Positions 6,752-18,864 of a stretch of DNA of 64,000 bases are shown piece after piece; position 1 is the first letter of the stretch, and each line of letters starts with the position of its first letter. Under the pieces are notes generated by a model. It was not told where the DNA came from. It saw nothing but the letters and a program-made list of their open reading frames with translations, and searched no databases. The stretch covers positions 806,001-870,000 of the forward strand of contig NZ_BDCR01000003.1 of NCBI RefSeq assembly GCF_001618385.1. Reading direction: 5' to 3'. The position numbers and the translations under genes were made by a program. The stretch comes from Paludibacter jiangxiensis (GTDB taxonomy: Bacteria > Bacteroidota > Bacteroidia > Bacteroidales > Paludibacteraceae).

Positions 6752-9361
6752 TTATTTCTGCAGCAGATGATCTACCAGAGCTGCCAGATAAATGTAACCG
6801 GCACAACCATCGACCACAACTTCATTTTCGTACCAAATAAAAGGCCAGTCCTCTTTGTTTTCGTAGAAGTCAGGCTTGATAAGGTAGTTACCGGGAACCA
6901 TCCCGCCGGGAATAGAGGTGAAGTCGGCACGGTTGTTGCCGTAAGTCACCCGTTTGGAATTGACACCCACACCGGAAACAAACGAAATGCTGGATGCCGG
7001 ATGACAACCCAAAATATAGTTCAATCCGCGGATGGCATACTCCCTGCTGATAATATCGGGGAAGTATTCGTACAGCTTTGCATTATTCAGCGACCAGTCG
7101 ACGATGGAGAAATTACTGCCGGGAGAGTAGAATCCACCCTGTCCCAGAGGCACTCCGTAAGGATTTTTATCAATCAATGCATCCAACTCCCTCTTCGTAT
7201 TTTGGGCAATTGTTCTCAAATCGTTTTTATACTCTTCGCCCATGAAAGGAATGGCCTTCAACAAAGTCCGGAGAGAACTTGCTCCGAAGGACATACTCTG
7301 CTGACCTCCACCGAGACTCTTTTTCACTTCCGGCCATATTTTGGCAAGAAAATCGGAATATTTTTTGTCTTTGGTCGCCAACAGCAATTCAATCGTCAGC
7401 GTAGCTTCCTGACCGACAGACATCGATCTCATAAATGCCGGAGAAAAATCCGGCATATCGTTTTCGACCGGCGTTTCCTGCTTATTCAAAACATTGTCGA
7501 TCCATACCTTCTGAGCAGTAGCCAAACATTCGGCAGAGAGCCTGTTGTTATACGATTTTAAGGCACGACTGGCTGCTGCCAGTGCTGTGGCCGAACCGAC
7601 ATCGCCCATCGGACTGTGGCTGGTAAATGCCCACCGGTCGTCCATCGTTCCGGAGGTAAAACCGTCTTTCTGAAAAGGTTTCAGGTTTGGATTATAGACC
7701 AATCCATCAGTAAGATTTCCGGCATCGCCAATCATGTCGTACTGCCATAAGTGAGGTTGTACAATACCGCGGATGGAGTGTCCGAATGCACGGAACTGAG
7801 CCATCAGTGCCAGCGTTCCGTGTTCTATCTGTTGCAACAAATCGGGAACTCCATCGGGATGATGAATGGCCACATATTTGCGCTCTTTGTCCACCATAGT
7901 TTCGTCGTGATTCAGTTTCAGATCTTCCCATGCGCTAACCAGATATCCGACCACCGTATTGTGCGACCCTGTCTGAATATCGAAATCTCCGGCATCGAAC
8001 CAACCTCCTATATTCAAACCGGGAATATGTTCGTAAGGTTTATATTTGGTTTCTGTGGTGTGTCCCATGCGGTAACCATCATGAATAAGCGTGTCTGTAG
8101 GTGCCTGTAGCGCATCATCCTGATGCGGATTGCCATGCCATACCCGGTAGGCCTCTTTCACAAACATGTGATCCATTTGCACCGGCAACCAGGTATCGAG
8201 CGTGGGGTGCCAGATGTTGGCATACACATCTTTGCCGATGGGGAAAGGATCGGAACTGACGTTGCCGTATTTGATTTGATAAATGCCCGTTTCTTTGACC
8301 GAAGAGAAATCGAAACGGAGGTAATTGTAACGCATGAATTTACCCCAGTTTGCCAGTTTGCCATCCAGGACTTTCTCCTGTGTGCCGTTTTCATTCATGC
8401 GGTACAACGAGGCCGTAGCAAGCGCTTTGTCGTTGGGATCAATTTCAATTACAGCAACTTTCTGCTGATCGGGATAATAGCCTACCTGCGAATGCGATAT
8501 TACGGGTTCTTTCACCCAATTGGCAATGCTATTGGGAGTAAACATCCACTGAACTACCGTCCCGGTTTTGCCGGCAGGAATCAGTTCGCGAACCACATAC
8601 CATCCGTTGGGGGCAAGGTTGCGTCCATCCAGCAGGCTGATCTGGCCTGTAAGCGATTCGACCGAGACCAACGATTTAGGATCATCGGGTGAAAGGGTCA
8701 GCTTTTTACCCGAAGCAAGCGGTACAACCTTTGCGTAGGTATCTCCGAAGCGTTCGTTGGTCAACAGGTTGTTGAACTGCGGAATCTTTTCGGAAAAGGC
8801 ATCGGCTACCGTCGGACCGGCTGCCACCACAGGGCAAATGCCGGTTTTCTGATCCATCAGGTAAGTCTTTTTGAAATAAGTAGCCGGCAGAAATTCAATG
8901 TTCATACCAGCTTTCCCTGCTAATTTTGCTGGTAGAGGTTTATCGAGCGTAACGGTGATAAGGCAACCGTTGCCTTTGCCTTCCACCTTAATTTTGCTGG
9001 TAAAATCATACTCCTTATAGTAAAGGGAGACCGAGACCGAATTACCTTTGGCATCGATAGTGCGATCGGATGCCGTTGGAACCAGATCCCACTGTTCGGG
9101 CGTAGGACTGAGACGGACAGCTCCACCGGTTACGGTACGCACACCATGTTGTATCATCTCTATCCCGTTGACCTTCTCATCAAAAAATCCGCCTGCATTG
9201 TACGAGTCGTTGTAAATCATCAGATCGACACCCCGCTTTTTGAATACGCCCAAATCATTCAGTTGAAAGGCGCTCTGCTGACTATAGCCGAAAGCTGTTG
9301 ACAGTGCCAGAGCAACCACAACATGCAGGATTTTCTTGAGTTTATGGCTTGTGTTATACAT
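6752..9361 (-). CDS. GH9 glycoside hydrolase with extra N-terminal domain
   Basis: 869 residues: signal peptide (about 1-28), an N-terminal beta-rich region of about 250 residues I cannot assign, a CelD_N-type Ig-like domain (about 285-375, from EPVISHSQVGY), then the GH9 (alpha/alpha)6 barrel. The conserved GGWFDAGDFD places the base at Asp456/Asp459; the C-terminal YENEVVVDG contains the probable acid Glu847. GH9 enzymes cut beta-1,4-glucans, mixed-linkage glucan or xyloglucan, so this one broadens a locus otherwise aimed at xylan. An activity on substituted xylan cannot be excluded. Neighbour gaps are 73 bp and 47 bp, consistent with one transcript. Confidence 0.88.
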   Translation of the reverse strand: MYNTSHKLKKILHVVVALALSTAFGYSQQSAFQLNDLGVFKKRGVDLMIYNDSYNAGGFFDEKVNGIEMIQHGVRTVTGGAVRLSPTPEQWDLVPTASDRTIDAKGNSVSVSLYYKEYDFTSKIKVEGKGNGCLITVTLDKPLPAKLAGKAGMNIEFLPATYFKKTYLMDQKTGICPVVAAGPTVADAFSEKIPQFNNLLTNERFGDTYAKVVPLASGKKLTLSPDDPKSLVSVESLTGQISLLDGRNLAPNGWYVVRELIPAGKTGTVVQWMFTPNSIANWVKEPVISHSQVGYYPDQQKVAVIEIDPNDKALATASLYRMNENGTQEKVLDGKLANWGKFMRYNYLRFDFSSVKETGIYQIKYGNVSSDPFPIGKDVYANIWHPTLDTWLPVQMDHMFVKEAYRVWHGNPHQDDALQAPTDTLIHDGYRMGHTTETKYKPYEHIPGLNIGGWFDAGDFDIQTGSHNTVVGYLVSAWEDLKLNHDETMVDKERKYVAIHHPDGVPDLLQQIEHGTLALMAQFRAFGHSIRGIVQPHLWQYDMIGDAGNLTDGLVYNPNLKPFQKDGFTSGTMDDRWAFTSHSPMGDVGSATALAAASRALKSYNNRLSAECLATAQKVWIDNVLNKQETPVENDMPDFSPAFMRSMSVGQEATLTIELLLATKDKKYSDFLAKIWPEVKKSLGGGQQSMSFGASSLRTLLKAIPFMGEEYKNDLRTIAQNTKRELDALIDKNPYGVPLGQGGFYSPGSNFSIVDWSLNNAKLYEYFPDIISREYAIRGLNYILGCHPASSISFVSGVGVNSKRVTYGNNRADFTSIPGGMVPGNYLIKPDFYENKEDWPFIWYENEVVVDGCAGYIYLAALVDHLLQK

Positions 9362-9408
9362 GGGATAATGGTATTAAATTGGTAGTGCAATACGTTCTGC
9401 CGCCCTAC

Positions 9409-10515
9409 TTATTTCAGATCGATAGCTATTTTCCAATGATCGGCCACGGCTTTCAGTTCTGCTTTTGTGAGATAAGTGACGGCACCATGTTTGGGGCTTT
9501 TGAAATTGGTCGTTTTCATCTCACCTTCGTTGAAATGACCGATATTTTTGAAATGAACAAAATCAGTAGTTTCGCTGAAACCCATGTTGCTTGGGCGGGC
9601 ACCGTAGACATCGTACATCAACACGTAGGCATCGGTTCCAAGACGGCGAAAGAGGTTGGGAGCTTCGGTCGATACCTTTTCGGGATCGATACGGCCACCT
9701 TCGACTTTATAATCGCCGTTGATTTTATTGGAAACAGCATGTAGAACTTTGGCATCGTTTACGTAAAATAGTTGGTAGTTGTTACCCACCTTGGTGATAT
9801 CGCCATCCAACCCATCGATTCCGGTAATTTGTTTGGGTGTAGTTTCGAGTTTGGTAAAATCGGAATTGGCATAGGAGTAGTAGAGATGACAGGATTTGTT
9901 GTTATAACGAATCGTGAAATAGACCATCATTTTCTTGGCAACAGGATCGTAAACGGTTTCGGGAGCCCACGAGCAGTCGATATCTCCCAGTTCGGGAAAG
10001 GCTTTGTCAACGCGAAAATCGGCATGTGACCAATGGATCAGATCGTACGACTTCATAAGTACCAACGCCCGGTTGTTTCCCCATCCGTATTTTTCGGCAG
10101 GACGTTCAAATTCGGTATCGCGATAACCGGCACGCTTGCCGAAGATATGCAAATCGGTCATTGCCAGATAGAAGGCTCCGTCGGGACCACGTGTGATATG
10201 CGGATCGCGTACGCCCTTCTGTTCGGCCAGTTGAGAGCCTACAAACACAGGTTTACCGCCATTCACATCCGTAAAGGTGTATCCGTCGGCACTGATGGCC
10301 ATGTAGGCCGATTGATCCTGATCTTTGAAATAAACCAGCAGGTAACCGGCCAGATCTTTCTCGTTAAACTTTTTCTGTTTTAATGGCTTTTGAGCCTTGG
10401 GAACGATAACGATTCCGGTCTGCGGAACAGCAGTTGTTTCTTGTGCAAAACCGGAAAGAGAAAAGAGTATGCTTAAGAAAACGATCGAAAGAAGGAATGA
10501 ATAGTGCTTTACCAT
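9409..10515 (-). CDS. GH43-like five-bladed propeller glycosidase
   Basis: I place the start at the ATG ending at 10515 (MVKHYSFLLSIVF), which begins a clean signal peptide; an upstream in-frame ATG at 10614 would add 33 residues that hide it. The mature protein has GH43 signatures in order: base Asp in KGVRDPHITRG, SWAPETVYD, pKa-setting Asp in LDGDITKV and general acid Glu in STEAPNLF. About 368 residues, one catalytic domain, no binding module. Related Bacteroidota proteins are alpha-L-arabinofuranosidases or beta-xylosidases. The subfamily and linkage preference are not determined. Confidence 0.85.
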   Translation of the reverse strand: MVKHYSFLLSIVFLSILFSLSGFAQETTAVPQTGIVIVPKAQKPLKQKKFNEKDLAGYLLVYFKDQDQSAYMAISADGYTFTDVNGGKPVFVGSQLAEQKGVRDPHITRGPDGAFYLAMTDLHIFGKRAGYRDTEFERPAEKYGWGNNRALVLMKSYDLIHWSHADFRVDKAFPELGDIDCSWAPETVYDPVAKKMMVYFTIRYNNKSCHLYYSYANSDFTKLETTPKQITGIDGLDGDITKVGNNYQLFYVNDAKVLHAVSNKINGDYKVEGGRIDPEKVSTEAPNLFRRLGTDAYVLMYDVYGARPSNMGFSETTDFVHFKNIGHFNEGEMKTTNFKSPKHGAVTYLTKAELKAVADHWKIAIDLK

Positions 10516-10637
10516 GATTTTGGGATTTGAGATGTTTATGATTGCCGCATGAGGCTTGCAAAAGGAATAAGTTGATTGAGTTTTTACGTCCTCAATGCAA
10601 CTTACTCCAACCATCGACCGGCTTGTAGAAATGGACG

Positions 10638-11846
<1,209 letters not shown>

Positions 11847-11872
11847 TTATTAAAGTTCTATTTAGTAATAAA

Positions 11873-13033
11873 TTAAAGGTATCTGTTACCCAAAACAAGT
11901 TTATCACCCGAGTCGTCGACCTCCCATATCTGGGGTTTACGCGGGCCGTTACCTTCAGCATGATGAACAATAAACAATCGTTTGCCTTCAAAAGTGGTAA
12001 ATAACATTCCGTGACCGGAGTTATCTCCCTTGAATGCCTCTGCCTCGTGCACCCACGGACCTTTGATGCTGCCAGAAGTTGAATAAGCAATGCCCTGCGC
12101 ATACCGGTGTTCGCCCCAGCTCGACCACAACATGCCCAATTTGCCGGTTTTGGTGCGGAACATTTCGGGGCCATCTGTCACCCAACCGGGCATCTTCAAT
12201 CCAAATGTTGCTTCGCCGATACTGTTCATCTCTTTCGACCATGGTGCTGCACTGGCGCGAAACATAGTAGTAGGCTCGGCGGTACGGTGGGTCAAATCTT
12301 TGGAGAGTGGCATGTAATCCATTGTGCCGTCGATAAGTTGTGTCCATTCATGCACAAAAACCATGTATGCAGTGCCGTTCTCTTCGTAAAGCGTTCCGTC
12401 TATGATATCCCAGTTTTCAGGGCCGAGACAAAACTCATGATCGGCCACCAAGGGCTTGTAAGGGCCTTCGGGCGAGTCGGCCACCAACAGTTGAGTCTGG
12501 TTGCGAGGCACATTGTACCGAAGAGGTACATATTCGATCAGATGATTGTGATCACTCCACGTTCCGGCATAATAATATTTATTGCCGATGCGATGAATTT
12601 CAGCGGCTGCAACAAACAGTCCGTCCATCCAGGTACCCGACAGATCGATTATAGAATAGGGTCCTGTCCACATTTTCAGATCTTTGCTTTTGTACAAACG
12701 ACCGCCGGTTCCGGTAAGATAATATGTATGGCTCTTTTCGTCAGGGAAAATATATGGATCGCTCATGGAGATTTGTTCCAGTGCCACCGTCTCAATTTTA
12801 GGTTCGGGACGCGGCGTTATGGGCCGTCTGGCTGGTCTCGGTGCGCCTGTTGCAGGGAGCATTCCTCCAAAATTCCGTTGCCCCGGATCGGCTGGAGGCG
12901 CCTGTTCTCCGGGAACGATTTTACTCCGGGTTTCCGGCTGATCGTGTTGTTGAGCCGTAGCGACTTCCTGAATTGATGTAAACGACAGTGCAACCAACAG
13001 AATGCCTGTCCAGTTATTTTTTAAACGTATCAT
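11873..13033 (-). CDS. GH43 glycoside hydrolase with proline-rich N-terminal linker
   Basis: 386 residues with a signal peptide (about 1-27), then a low-complexity Pro/Arg-rich stretch (about 40-78), then a single GH43 propeller. Visible catalytic acids: base Asp in SMSDPYIF, pKa-setting Asp in DIIDGTLYE and general acid Glu in VTDGPEMF. The linker before the catalytic domain is unusual for the GH43 enzymes in this window and could be an extended tether. Probable role: removal of arabinose or xylose from xylan fragments. It follows the small secreted protein gene by 43 bp and precedes a CE1 esterase by 35 bp. Confidence 0.87.
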   Translation of the reverse strand: MIRLKNNWTGILLVALSFTSIQEVATAQQHDQPETRSKIVPGEQAPPADPGQRNFGGMLPATGAPRPARRPITPRPEPKIETVALEQISMSDPYIFPDEKSHTYYLTGTGGRLYKSKDLKMWTGPYSIIDLSGTWMDGLFVAAAEIHRIGNKYYYAGTWSDHNHLIEYVPLRYNVPRNQTQLLVADSPEGPYKPLVADHEFCLGPENWDIIDGTLYEENGTAYMVFVHEWTQLIDGTMDYMPLSKDLTHRTAEPTTMFRASAAPWSKEMNSIGEATFGLKMPGWVTDGPEMFRTKTGKLGMLWSSWGEHRYAQGIAYSTSGSIKGPWVHEAEAFKGDNSGHGMLFTTFEGKRLFIVHHAEGNGPRKPQIWEVDDSGDKLVLGNRYL

Positions 13034-13076
13034 TGTAAAGTATCTGCAATAAATTAGTTTGTATTATTGATAGGAA

Positions 13077-13391
13077 TTATGCGGTTTGCCGGTCACTTGA
13101 TAGATAAAAACCAAGCGGCATGGAAGTCGCTTGACCCCTTAGAAAATCGGTAAAAACAAAGAGATTGCTGTTGCAGGCGCTGGCGCTCATCGGACGCGAA
13201 ACAGGAGCATTGTCGTTGGTGGGTTTGGTGATTTGGGACATTCCAAATCCTGTAGAACCCAGCTGGGAGGGAATAGTTACTGTAGGAATCGGCTGTTTTT
13301 TAATTACCGACTGCGAAGTGTTTTCCGAAGTCTGTGCCATCATAACCGACGGTAAAACGGCGGGCATGACAAGAATAACGAGCTTCTTCAT
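13077..13391 (-). CDS. Small secreted protein of unknown function
   Basis: 104 residues with a clear signal peptide (about 1-19, ending VMMAQ), followed by a low-complexity Ser/Thr/Pro/Gln-rich region with no recognised domain. It begins the gene group 13391-4744 and lies just behind a putative promoter at 13470-13477. I do not recognise the family. It could be a genuine small secreted protein, a leader peptide, or the remnant of a larger enzyme. Confidence 0.5.
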   Translation of the reverse strand: MKKLVILVMPAVLPSVMMAQTSENTSQSVIKKQPIPTVTIPSQLGSTGFGMSQITKPTNDNAPVSRPMSASACNSNLFVFTDFLRGQATSMPLGFYLSSDRQTA

Positions 13392-13469
13392 GGATTTTAA
13401 AGGTTAATTAAAACGCTGAATATATGCAACATACAAGTATTTACAACAAAACAATTGTATGTTAATTAC

Positions 13470-13477
13470 CAAATGTA
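13470..13477 (-). promoter_or_regulatory. Putative Bacteroidetes -7 promoter element
   Basis: Minus-strand TACATTTG matches TAnnTTTG. No clear TTTG lies at the usual upstream spacing. A start near 13463 would give a leader of about 70 nt for the gene at 13077-13391, containing the inverted repeat 13428-13463. The identical octamer occurs at 53390-53397 upstream of the GH31 gene. Confidence 0.4.
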
Positions 13478-13709
13478 AGTAAAAAAACAATCCGTTATAA
13501 CGCAGGGTTCTGTTTTTTTTCAGGCCCGTCACTACAGGTTGACGACGTTATTGTACAATTTAAAATTGTGGCTCAAATTCCGACGACCATTTTCTTACTG
13601 TTCTACCGACAGCAAAACCGTAAAATCGAACTTTAAGGTGAAGATACCTGACAGGAAAAACGCTTCCCGATTTTGAACCTTCAATCGAAAATAAGGTGTC
13701 TCTATTCAA

Positions 13710-13787
13710 GAAAACCGGTAAAGTATCACTGCATTGCAGAGAATACCTTGCCCGGTTTTCTATAATCTATTTCCCGTTATGCGGGAA
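13710..13787 (-). terminator. Two hairpins downstream of the GH95 gene
   Basis: First after the stop comes TTCCCG/CGGGAA (13771-13776 / 13782-13787). Next is a larger structure with outer arms GAAAACCGG (13710-13718) and CCGGTTTTC (13752-13760) and inner stems including CTGCA/TGCAG. A short T-rich stretch follows on the minus strand. This probably ends or processes the transcript running through the esterase array and GH95. Confidence 0.45.
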
Positions 13788-13801
13788 TCACATTTTGGCT
13801 C

Positions 13802-16291
13802 TTAATCCTGTTTTTTTACTTTCAGAACATCGCCCTTTTTCATCAATACATCATACTCATATATTTTCTTCATCTCACTTTTTACCGCTGCCGTTGTCGC
13901 ATGTACGATAGGCGTGATAATGTTCGGAACATCATAAAATGAATTCGGATTGTTGCCGTTTGCTTTTTTCAGGCCGGCTCCGGTTAACGGAACGTAGGAT
14001 CTCAGACGGCAATTACCATCGATCGATGCTTTTACGGTAGCATCAGCAAGCTCTCCCTTTGCCCATTTAATATCAATTTCAAAACCACCCTTTGCTCTGA
14101 GGCCTTTTACACTTCCATCTTTCCAGAGAGTAGGCAATGCAGGCAGCAGCTGTATAGCTCCGTCGTAACTTTGCATCAACATTTCTGTGATTCCCGACGT
14201 ACAGCCAAAATTTCCATCGATCTGGAAAGGCGGGTGTGAATCGAATAAATTAGGATAAGTCCCTCCTTTTTGTCTGCCACCGGACTGAATAGCAGGAGTC
14301 AACTGATCGGTAATGAGTTTGTAGGCATGATTGCCGTCGAGCAGGCGCGCCCACCAGTTTACCTTCCAACCCATAGACCAACCGGTAGATTCGTCGCCAC
14401 GGGCGATCAAAGACGTTTTGGCAGCTTCGAACAACGCCGGCGTTCTGTAAGGCGATATTTGACCGGAAGGGAATAGTCCGTATAAATGAGAAACATGACG
14501 GTGATTATCTTTCGGATTGTCCCAGTCGTACATCCATTCCTGCAACTGACCCCATTTACCGATTTGCATCGGAGCTAGACGGCTCATTGTTGATTTAATT
14601 TTTGCCACCATCTCATTATCAACTTTCAACACTTCTGCCGCCTTTACGGTAATATTGAAAATATCGAATACCAGTTGATTATCCATGGTTGTTCCTGCCG
14701 AGATGGAATAATCGGGGTGATCTGTCGGGGCATTTTCAGGAGAAACGGACGGAGATATCACCAACCATTTGGTTTTAGGTTCTTCTACCAGAAAATCGAG
14801 GAAGAACTGCGCGGCTCCTTTTATGACAGGATAAACCGTTTTGAGATATTCCTTGTTGCCACTGTATTCGTACTTATAAAACAGATGTTGCGACATCCAT
14901 GCGCTTCCCATCGGCCACATTCCCCAGAATGCACCATCAACAGGACCGTTGATACGCCAGATATCGGTATTGTGGTGCAAAACCCAACCATTGGCTCCAT
15001 ACATATCTTTGGCCGTCTGCTGACCGGTTTGCGAAAGCTCTTTCACCATCTGAATCAGAGGCTCATTCATCTCGGTCAGATTAGTCGGTTCGGAAGGCCA
15101 GTAGTTCATCTCGGTATTGATGTTCACTGTATATTTGCTGTCCCATGCCGGCATCAGCTGATCGGCCCAGATACCCTGAAGGTTAGCGGGCTGACCGCCG
15201 GGTCGGGAAGAAGAAATCAGCAAATAGCGGCCAAACTGGAAATACAATGCGACAAACTGAGGATCGTTGCCCTTGGCAAACTGTGCCAACCGAACATCCG
15301 TCGGATTTTTTGCTGCATCGGTAGTTCCGAGATCGAAACTTACACGGTTGAAATATTTCTGAAAGTCTGCCACGTGAGCTTTAAGTATTTCTGCATAGTT
15401 TTTTTTCAATGCTTTTTGCAAATAGGCATCCGCTCTCGCACCGGCATCGGCACTAATATCATGATAATTATTGAAATTACTGGCCATGGAAATGTAGATT
15501 GTTACCACATTGGCATTGGCAATATTCAAAGTCGAATCCGTTGCAGATACAACACCGCCATCAGTGAGAATCTTCACCTTTGCTTCAAATTTCACCCCTC
15601 CTTTTACCGTTTCCTGATCGCTGGTAATACCCGTCAACACCAGTTCATTTTTACCGTTGGTTTTTACGGAGCAGGTTGGAATGCGGTCTCTTCCGGTGGG
15701 GCGATCCATCGAAGCTGTGAAACTGATAGCGCCCCGTTTATCGGCTGTAATCCGTTCAACAATTACCTGATCGGGAAACGAAGAAAATGTTTCCGTTTTG
15801 AAGTTAACCCCGTTCCTGGTATAACGTGTTGACGTAACAGCTCTTGCCAAATCAAGTTCGCGGTAATAACCGGAGTAGTTGCTGTTGCCCGGAGCACTCA
15901 GTCGGAGATTTCCTACCGTCTGATAGGACATGCCATGCGAAGTTTTACTGATGAAATTTTGATTGACAAGATCCTGAGCTTCTTTATATTTGCCTTCAAA
16001 AATAAGTTTCCGGACTTCGCTCAATGAAGCTTTGGCATTCGGATTGTCATTTCGGTTGGGACTCCCGGCCCAGACGGTATTTTCATTCAGCTGAATCGTT
16101 TCCTTCGCCGGATCTCCAAAAACCATCGCTCCCAAACGGCCATTTCCGACCGGAAGAGCTTCCACCCACTGTTTGGCAGGTTTTTCATACCACATAATCA
16201 GCTTATTTTGCTGAGCTTGTACCCATTGCACCGAAAAGCACACACTCAATGCAATACCTAAAAAACTTACTTTAAAGAGTCTCATTTTCAA
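13802..16291 (-). CDS. GH95 alpha-L-fucosidase or alpha-L-galactosidase
   Basis: 829 residues: signal peptide (about 1-26), N-terminal beta-sandwich, (alpha/alpha)6 barrel and C-terminal beta domain, full length for GH95. Recognisable motifs are [41 protein letters not shown] and [14 protein letters not shown]95 enzymes release alpha-1,2-L-fucose or, in some Bacteroides xylan loci, alpha-L-galactose from complex glucuronoarabinoxylan. The neighbouring esterases, GH43s and GH27s favour the xylan role, but xyloglucan side chains would also fit. It is the last gene of the group from 30816. Confidence 0.93.
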   Translation of the reverse strand: MKMRLFKVSFLGIALSVCFSVQWVQAQQNKLIMWYEKPAKQWVEALPVGNGRLGAMVFGDPAKETIQLNENTVWAGSPNRNDNPNAKASLSEVRKLIFEGKYKEAQDLVNQNFISKTSHGMSYQTVGNLRLSAPGNSNYSGYYRELDLARAVTSTRYTRNGVNFKTETFSSFPDQVIVERITADKRGAISFTASMDRPTGRDRIPTCSVKTNGKNELVLTGITSDQETVKGGVKFEAKVKILTDGGVVSATDSTLNIANANVVTIYISMASNFNNYHDISADAGARADAYLQKALKKNYAEILKAHVADFQKYFNRVSFDLGTTDAAKNPTDVRLAQFAKGNDPQFVALYFQFGRYLLISSSRPGGQPANLQGIWADQLMPAWDSKYTVNINTEMNYWPSEPTNLTEMNEPLIQMVKELSQTGQQTAKDMYGANGWVLHHNTDIWRINGPVDGAFWGMWPMGSAWMSQHLFYKYEYSGNKEYLKTVYPVIKGAAQFFLDFLVEEPKTKWLVISPSVSPENAPTDHPDYSISAGTTMDNQLVFDIFNITVKAAEVLKVDNEMVAKIKSTMSRLAPMQIGKWGQLQEWMYDWDNPKDNHRHVSHLYGLFPSGQISPYRTPALFEAAKTSLIARGDESTGWSMGWKVNWWARLLDGNHAYKLITDQLTPAIQSGGRQKGGTYPNLFDSHPPFQIDGNFGCTSGITEMLMQSYDGAIQLLPALPTLWKDGSVKGLRAKGGFEIDIKWAKGELADATVKASIDGNCRLRSYVPLTGAGLKKANGNNPNSFYDVPNIITPIVHATTAAVKSEMKKIYEYDVLMKKGDVLKVKKQD

Positions 16292-16316
16292 TATTTTATT
16301 GATTATACCATTTCAC

Positions 16317-17480
16317 TCATTTAAAAACCCTTGAGGCAAAGTCGTGCAATGATTTACGCCAAACCTGCCACTCGTGATCGCCGGGGAATGAGGCAAACTG
16401 CACCTTCAGTCCGCTATCCTGAAATTTCTTCACCTCCTTTTTTGTAAACTCAAAACGGGGATCCTGTTCGCCCACAGAGACGTAGAACAGTTTCAATTTT
16501 TGATTGAACGACGTTGAGTTGCTCAGCAAACCCGGAATTTCTTTATCCGCATCAAACACTTTCCCGTTCGGATTGGCGATGCCACCAAAGATTCCCGAAC
16601 TGAAAACGCCGACAGAAGAAAAACAATCGAGGCTGCCCAAGCCTGCATAAAAAGCCTGCCCGCCACCCATCGAAAGGCCGCATAACGCACGGTGGTTCGC
16701 ATCGGCAATCGTGCGGTACGTTTTATCGATAAAAGGAACAATATTTTTCGTCATTTCTTCTTTGAAAGCAGCCATCGCAGCATTGCTATACCCGCCTCCA
16801 CCTTTACCTGTAGTTACATTTCCGTTAGAAATCACTACAATCATCGGCTTGGCTTTGCCTTCAGCAATCAGGTTGTCGAGGATTATATCCGTTTTGCCCT
16901 GCACTGCCCAGCCGCGTTCGTCCTCTCCGCCACCATGCTGAATGTACACCACCGGATATTTTACCTTTGCATTAACATCGTATCCGGCAGGAGTATAGAC
17001 AAACAACCTGCGCCAGCTGTTGGTTACCTTCGAGAAATAGTATTTGGAACTCAGCGCTCCGTGCGGAACATCTTTCACTTCGTAAAAACCGGCACCTTTC
17101 TCAGGAATATCGATTGCGCTAGCCATGCGCCCCATGCCGTAAAACGTTTCGCTGGCAGGATCAACAACCTTCACGCCGTCGATCACCAACGAATAATAGT
17201 GAAAACCGGGAACCTGAGGCGCTGTGGTAACCGTCCAGAAACCCTGATCATCTTTGGTCATATCGTACAGTTTTCCCAAATCAATCTGCACCTTTTTAGC
17301 GTCGGGCGCTTTGATTTTGAAAACAACGCTCAGGTTGTCCAAAATACGCGGATATTCGACACCGGCAATATTGGTTGCAGCCGGTTTGCCGGGGTTCACC
17401 TCTTGCGCACTAACCTTGCCGATCAGTAAAATCATCAGAATGAAGAACAGCACCGCTGTTGTGATAAATTTCCGGATCAT
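16317..17480 (-). CDS. CE1-type esterase, array copy 1 (Asp-triad type)
   Basis: 387 residues: signal peptide (about 1-25), N-terminal E-set/CBM48-like domain (about 36-130) and esterase domain. The triad is canonical: Ser270 (GLSMG), Asp340 (GEQD) and His369 (GDHEW). It pairs most closely with the next gene (17490-18644); these two are the only copies of the eight with Asp in the acid position. Gaps of 25 bp to GH95 and 9 bp to the next esterase imply co-transcription. Expected substrates are feruloyl or acetyl esters on arabinoxylan. Confidence 0.91.
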   Translation of the reverse strand: MIRKFITTAVLFFILMILLIGKVSAQEVNPGKPAATNIAGVEYPRILDNLSVVFKIKAPDAKKVQIDLGKLYDMTKDDQGFWTVTTAPQVPGFHYYSLVIDGVKVVDPASETFYGMGRMASAIDIPEKGAGFYEVKDVPHGALSSKYYFSKVTNSWRRLFVYTPAGYDVNAKVKYPVVYIQHGGGEDERGWAVQGKTDIILDNLIAEGKAKPMIVVISNGNVTTGKGGGGYSNAAMAAFKEEMTKNIVPFIDKTYRTIADANHRALCGLSMGGGQAFYAGLGSLDCFSSVGVFSSGIFGGIANPNGKVFDADKEIPGLLSNSTSFNQKLKLFYVSVGEQDPRFEFTKKEVKKFQDSGLKVQFASFPGDHEWQVWRKSLHDFASRVFK

Positions 17481-17489
17481 AATCGTTTT

Positions 17490-18864
<1,375 letters not shown>

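Larger units (their letters stand above)
13392..13801. other. Intergenic control region: hairpins, repeat and promoter
   Basis: A 410-bp gap without a gene. The half near 13801 holds two hairpins downstream of GH95 and a repeat (13779-13796) shared with 18755-18772. The other half holds a minus-strand -7 element and two inverted repeats: AACATACAA/TTGTATGTT at 13428-13436 and 13455-13463, and a 15-bp palindrome at 13555-13569 (ACAATTT-A-AAATTGT). It appears to separate two transcription units. Confidence 0.5.

Noticed and set aside
14675-15832. Plus-strand open frame of about 385 codons opposite GH95
   Set aside because: Antisense to conserved GH95 sequence, with a Cys- and His-rich improbable composition.
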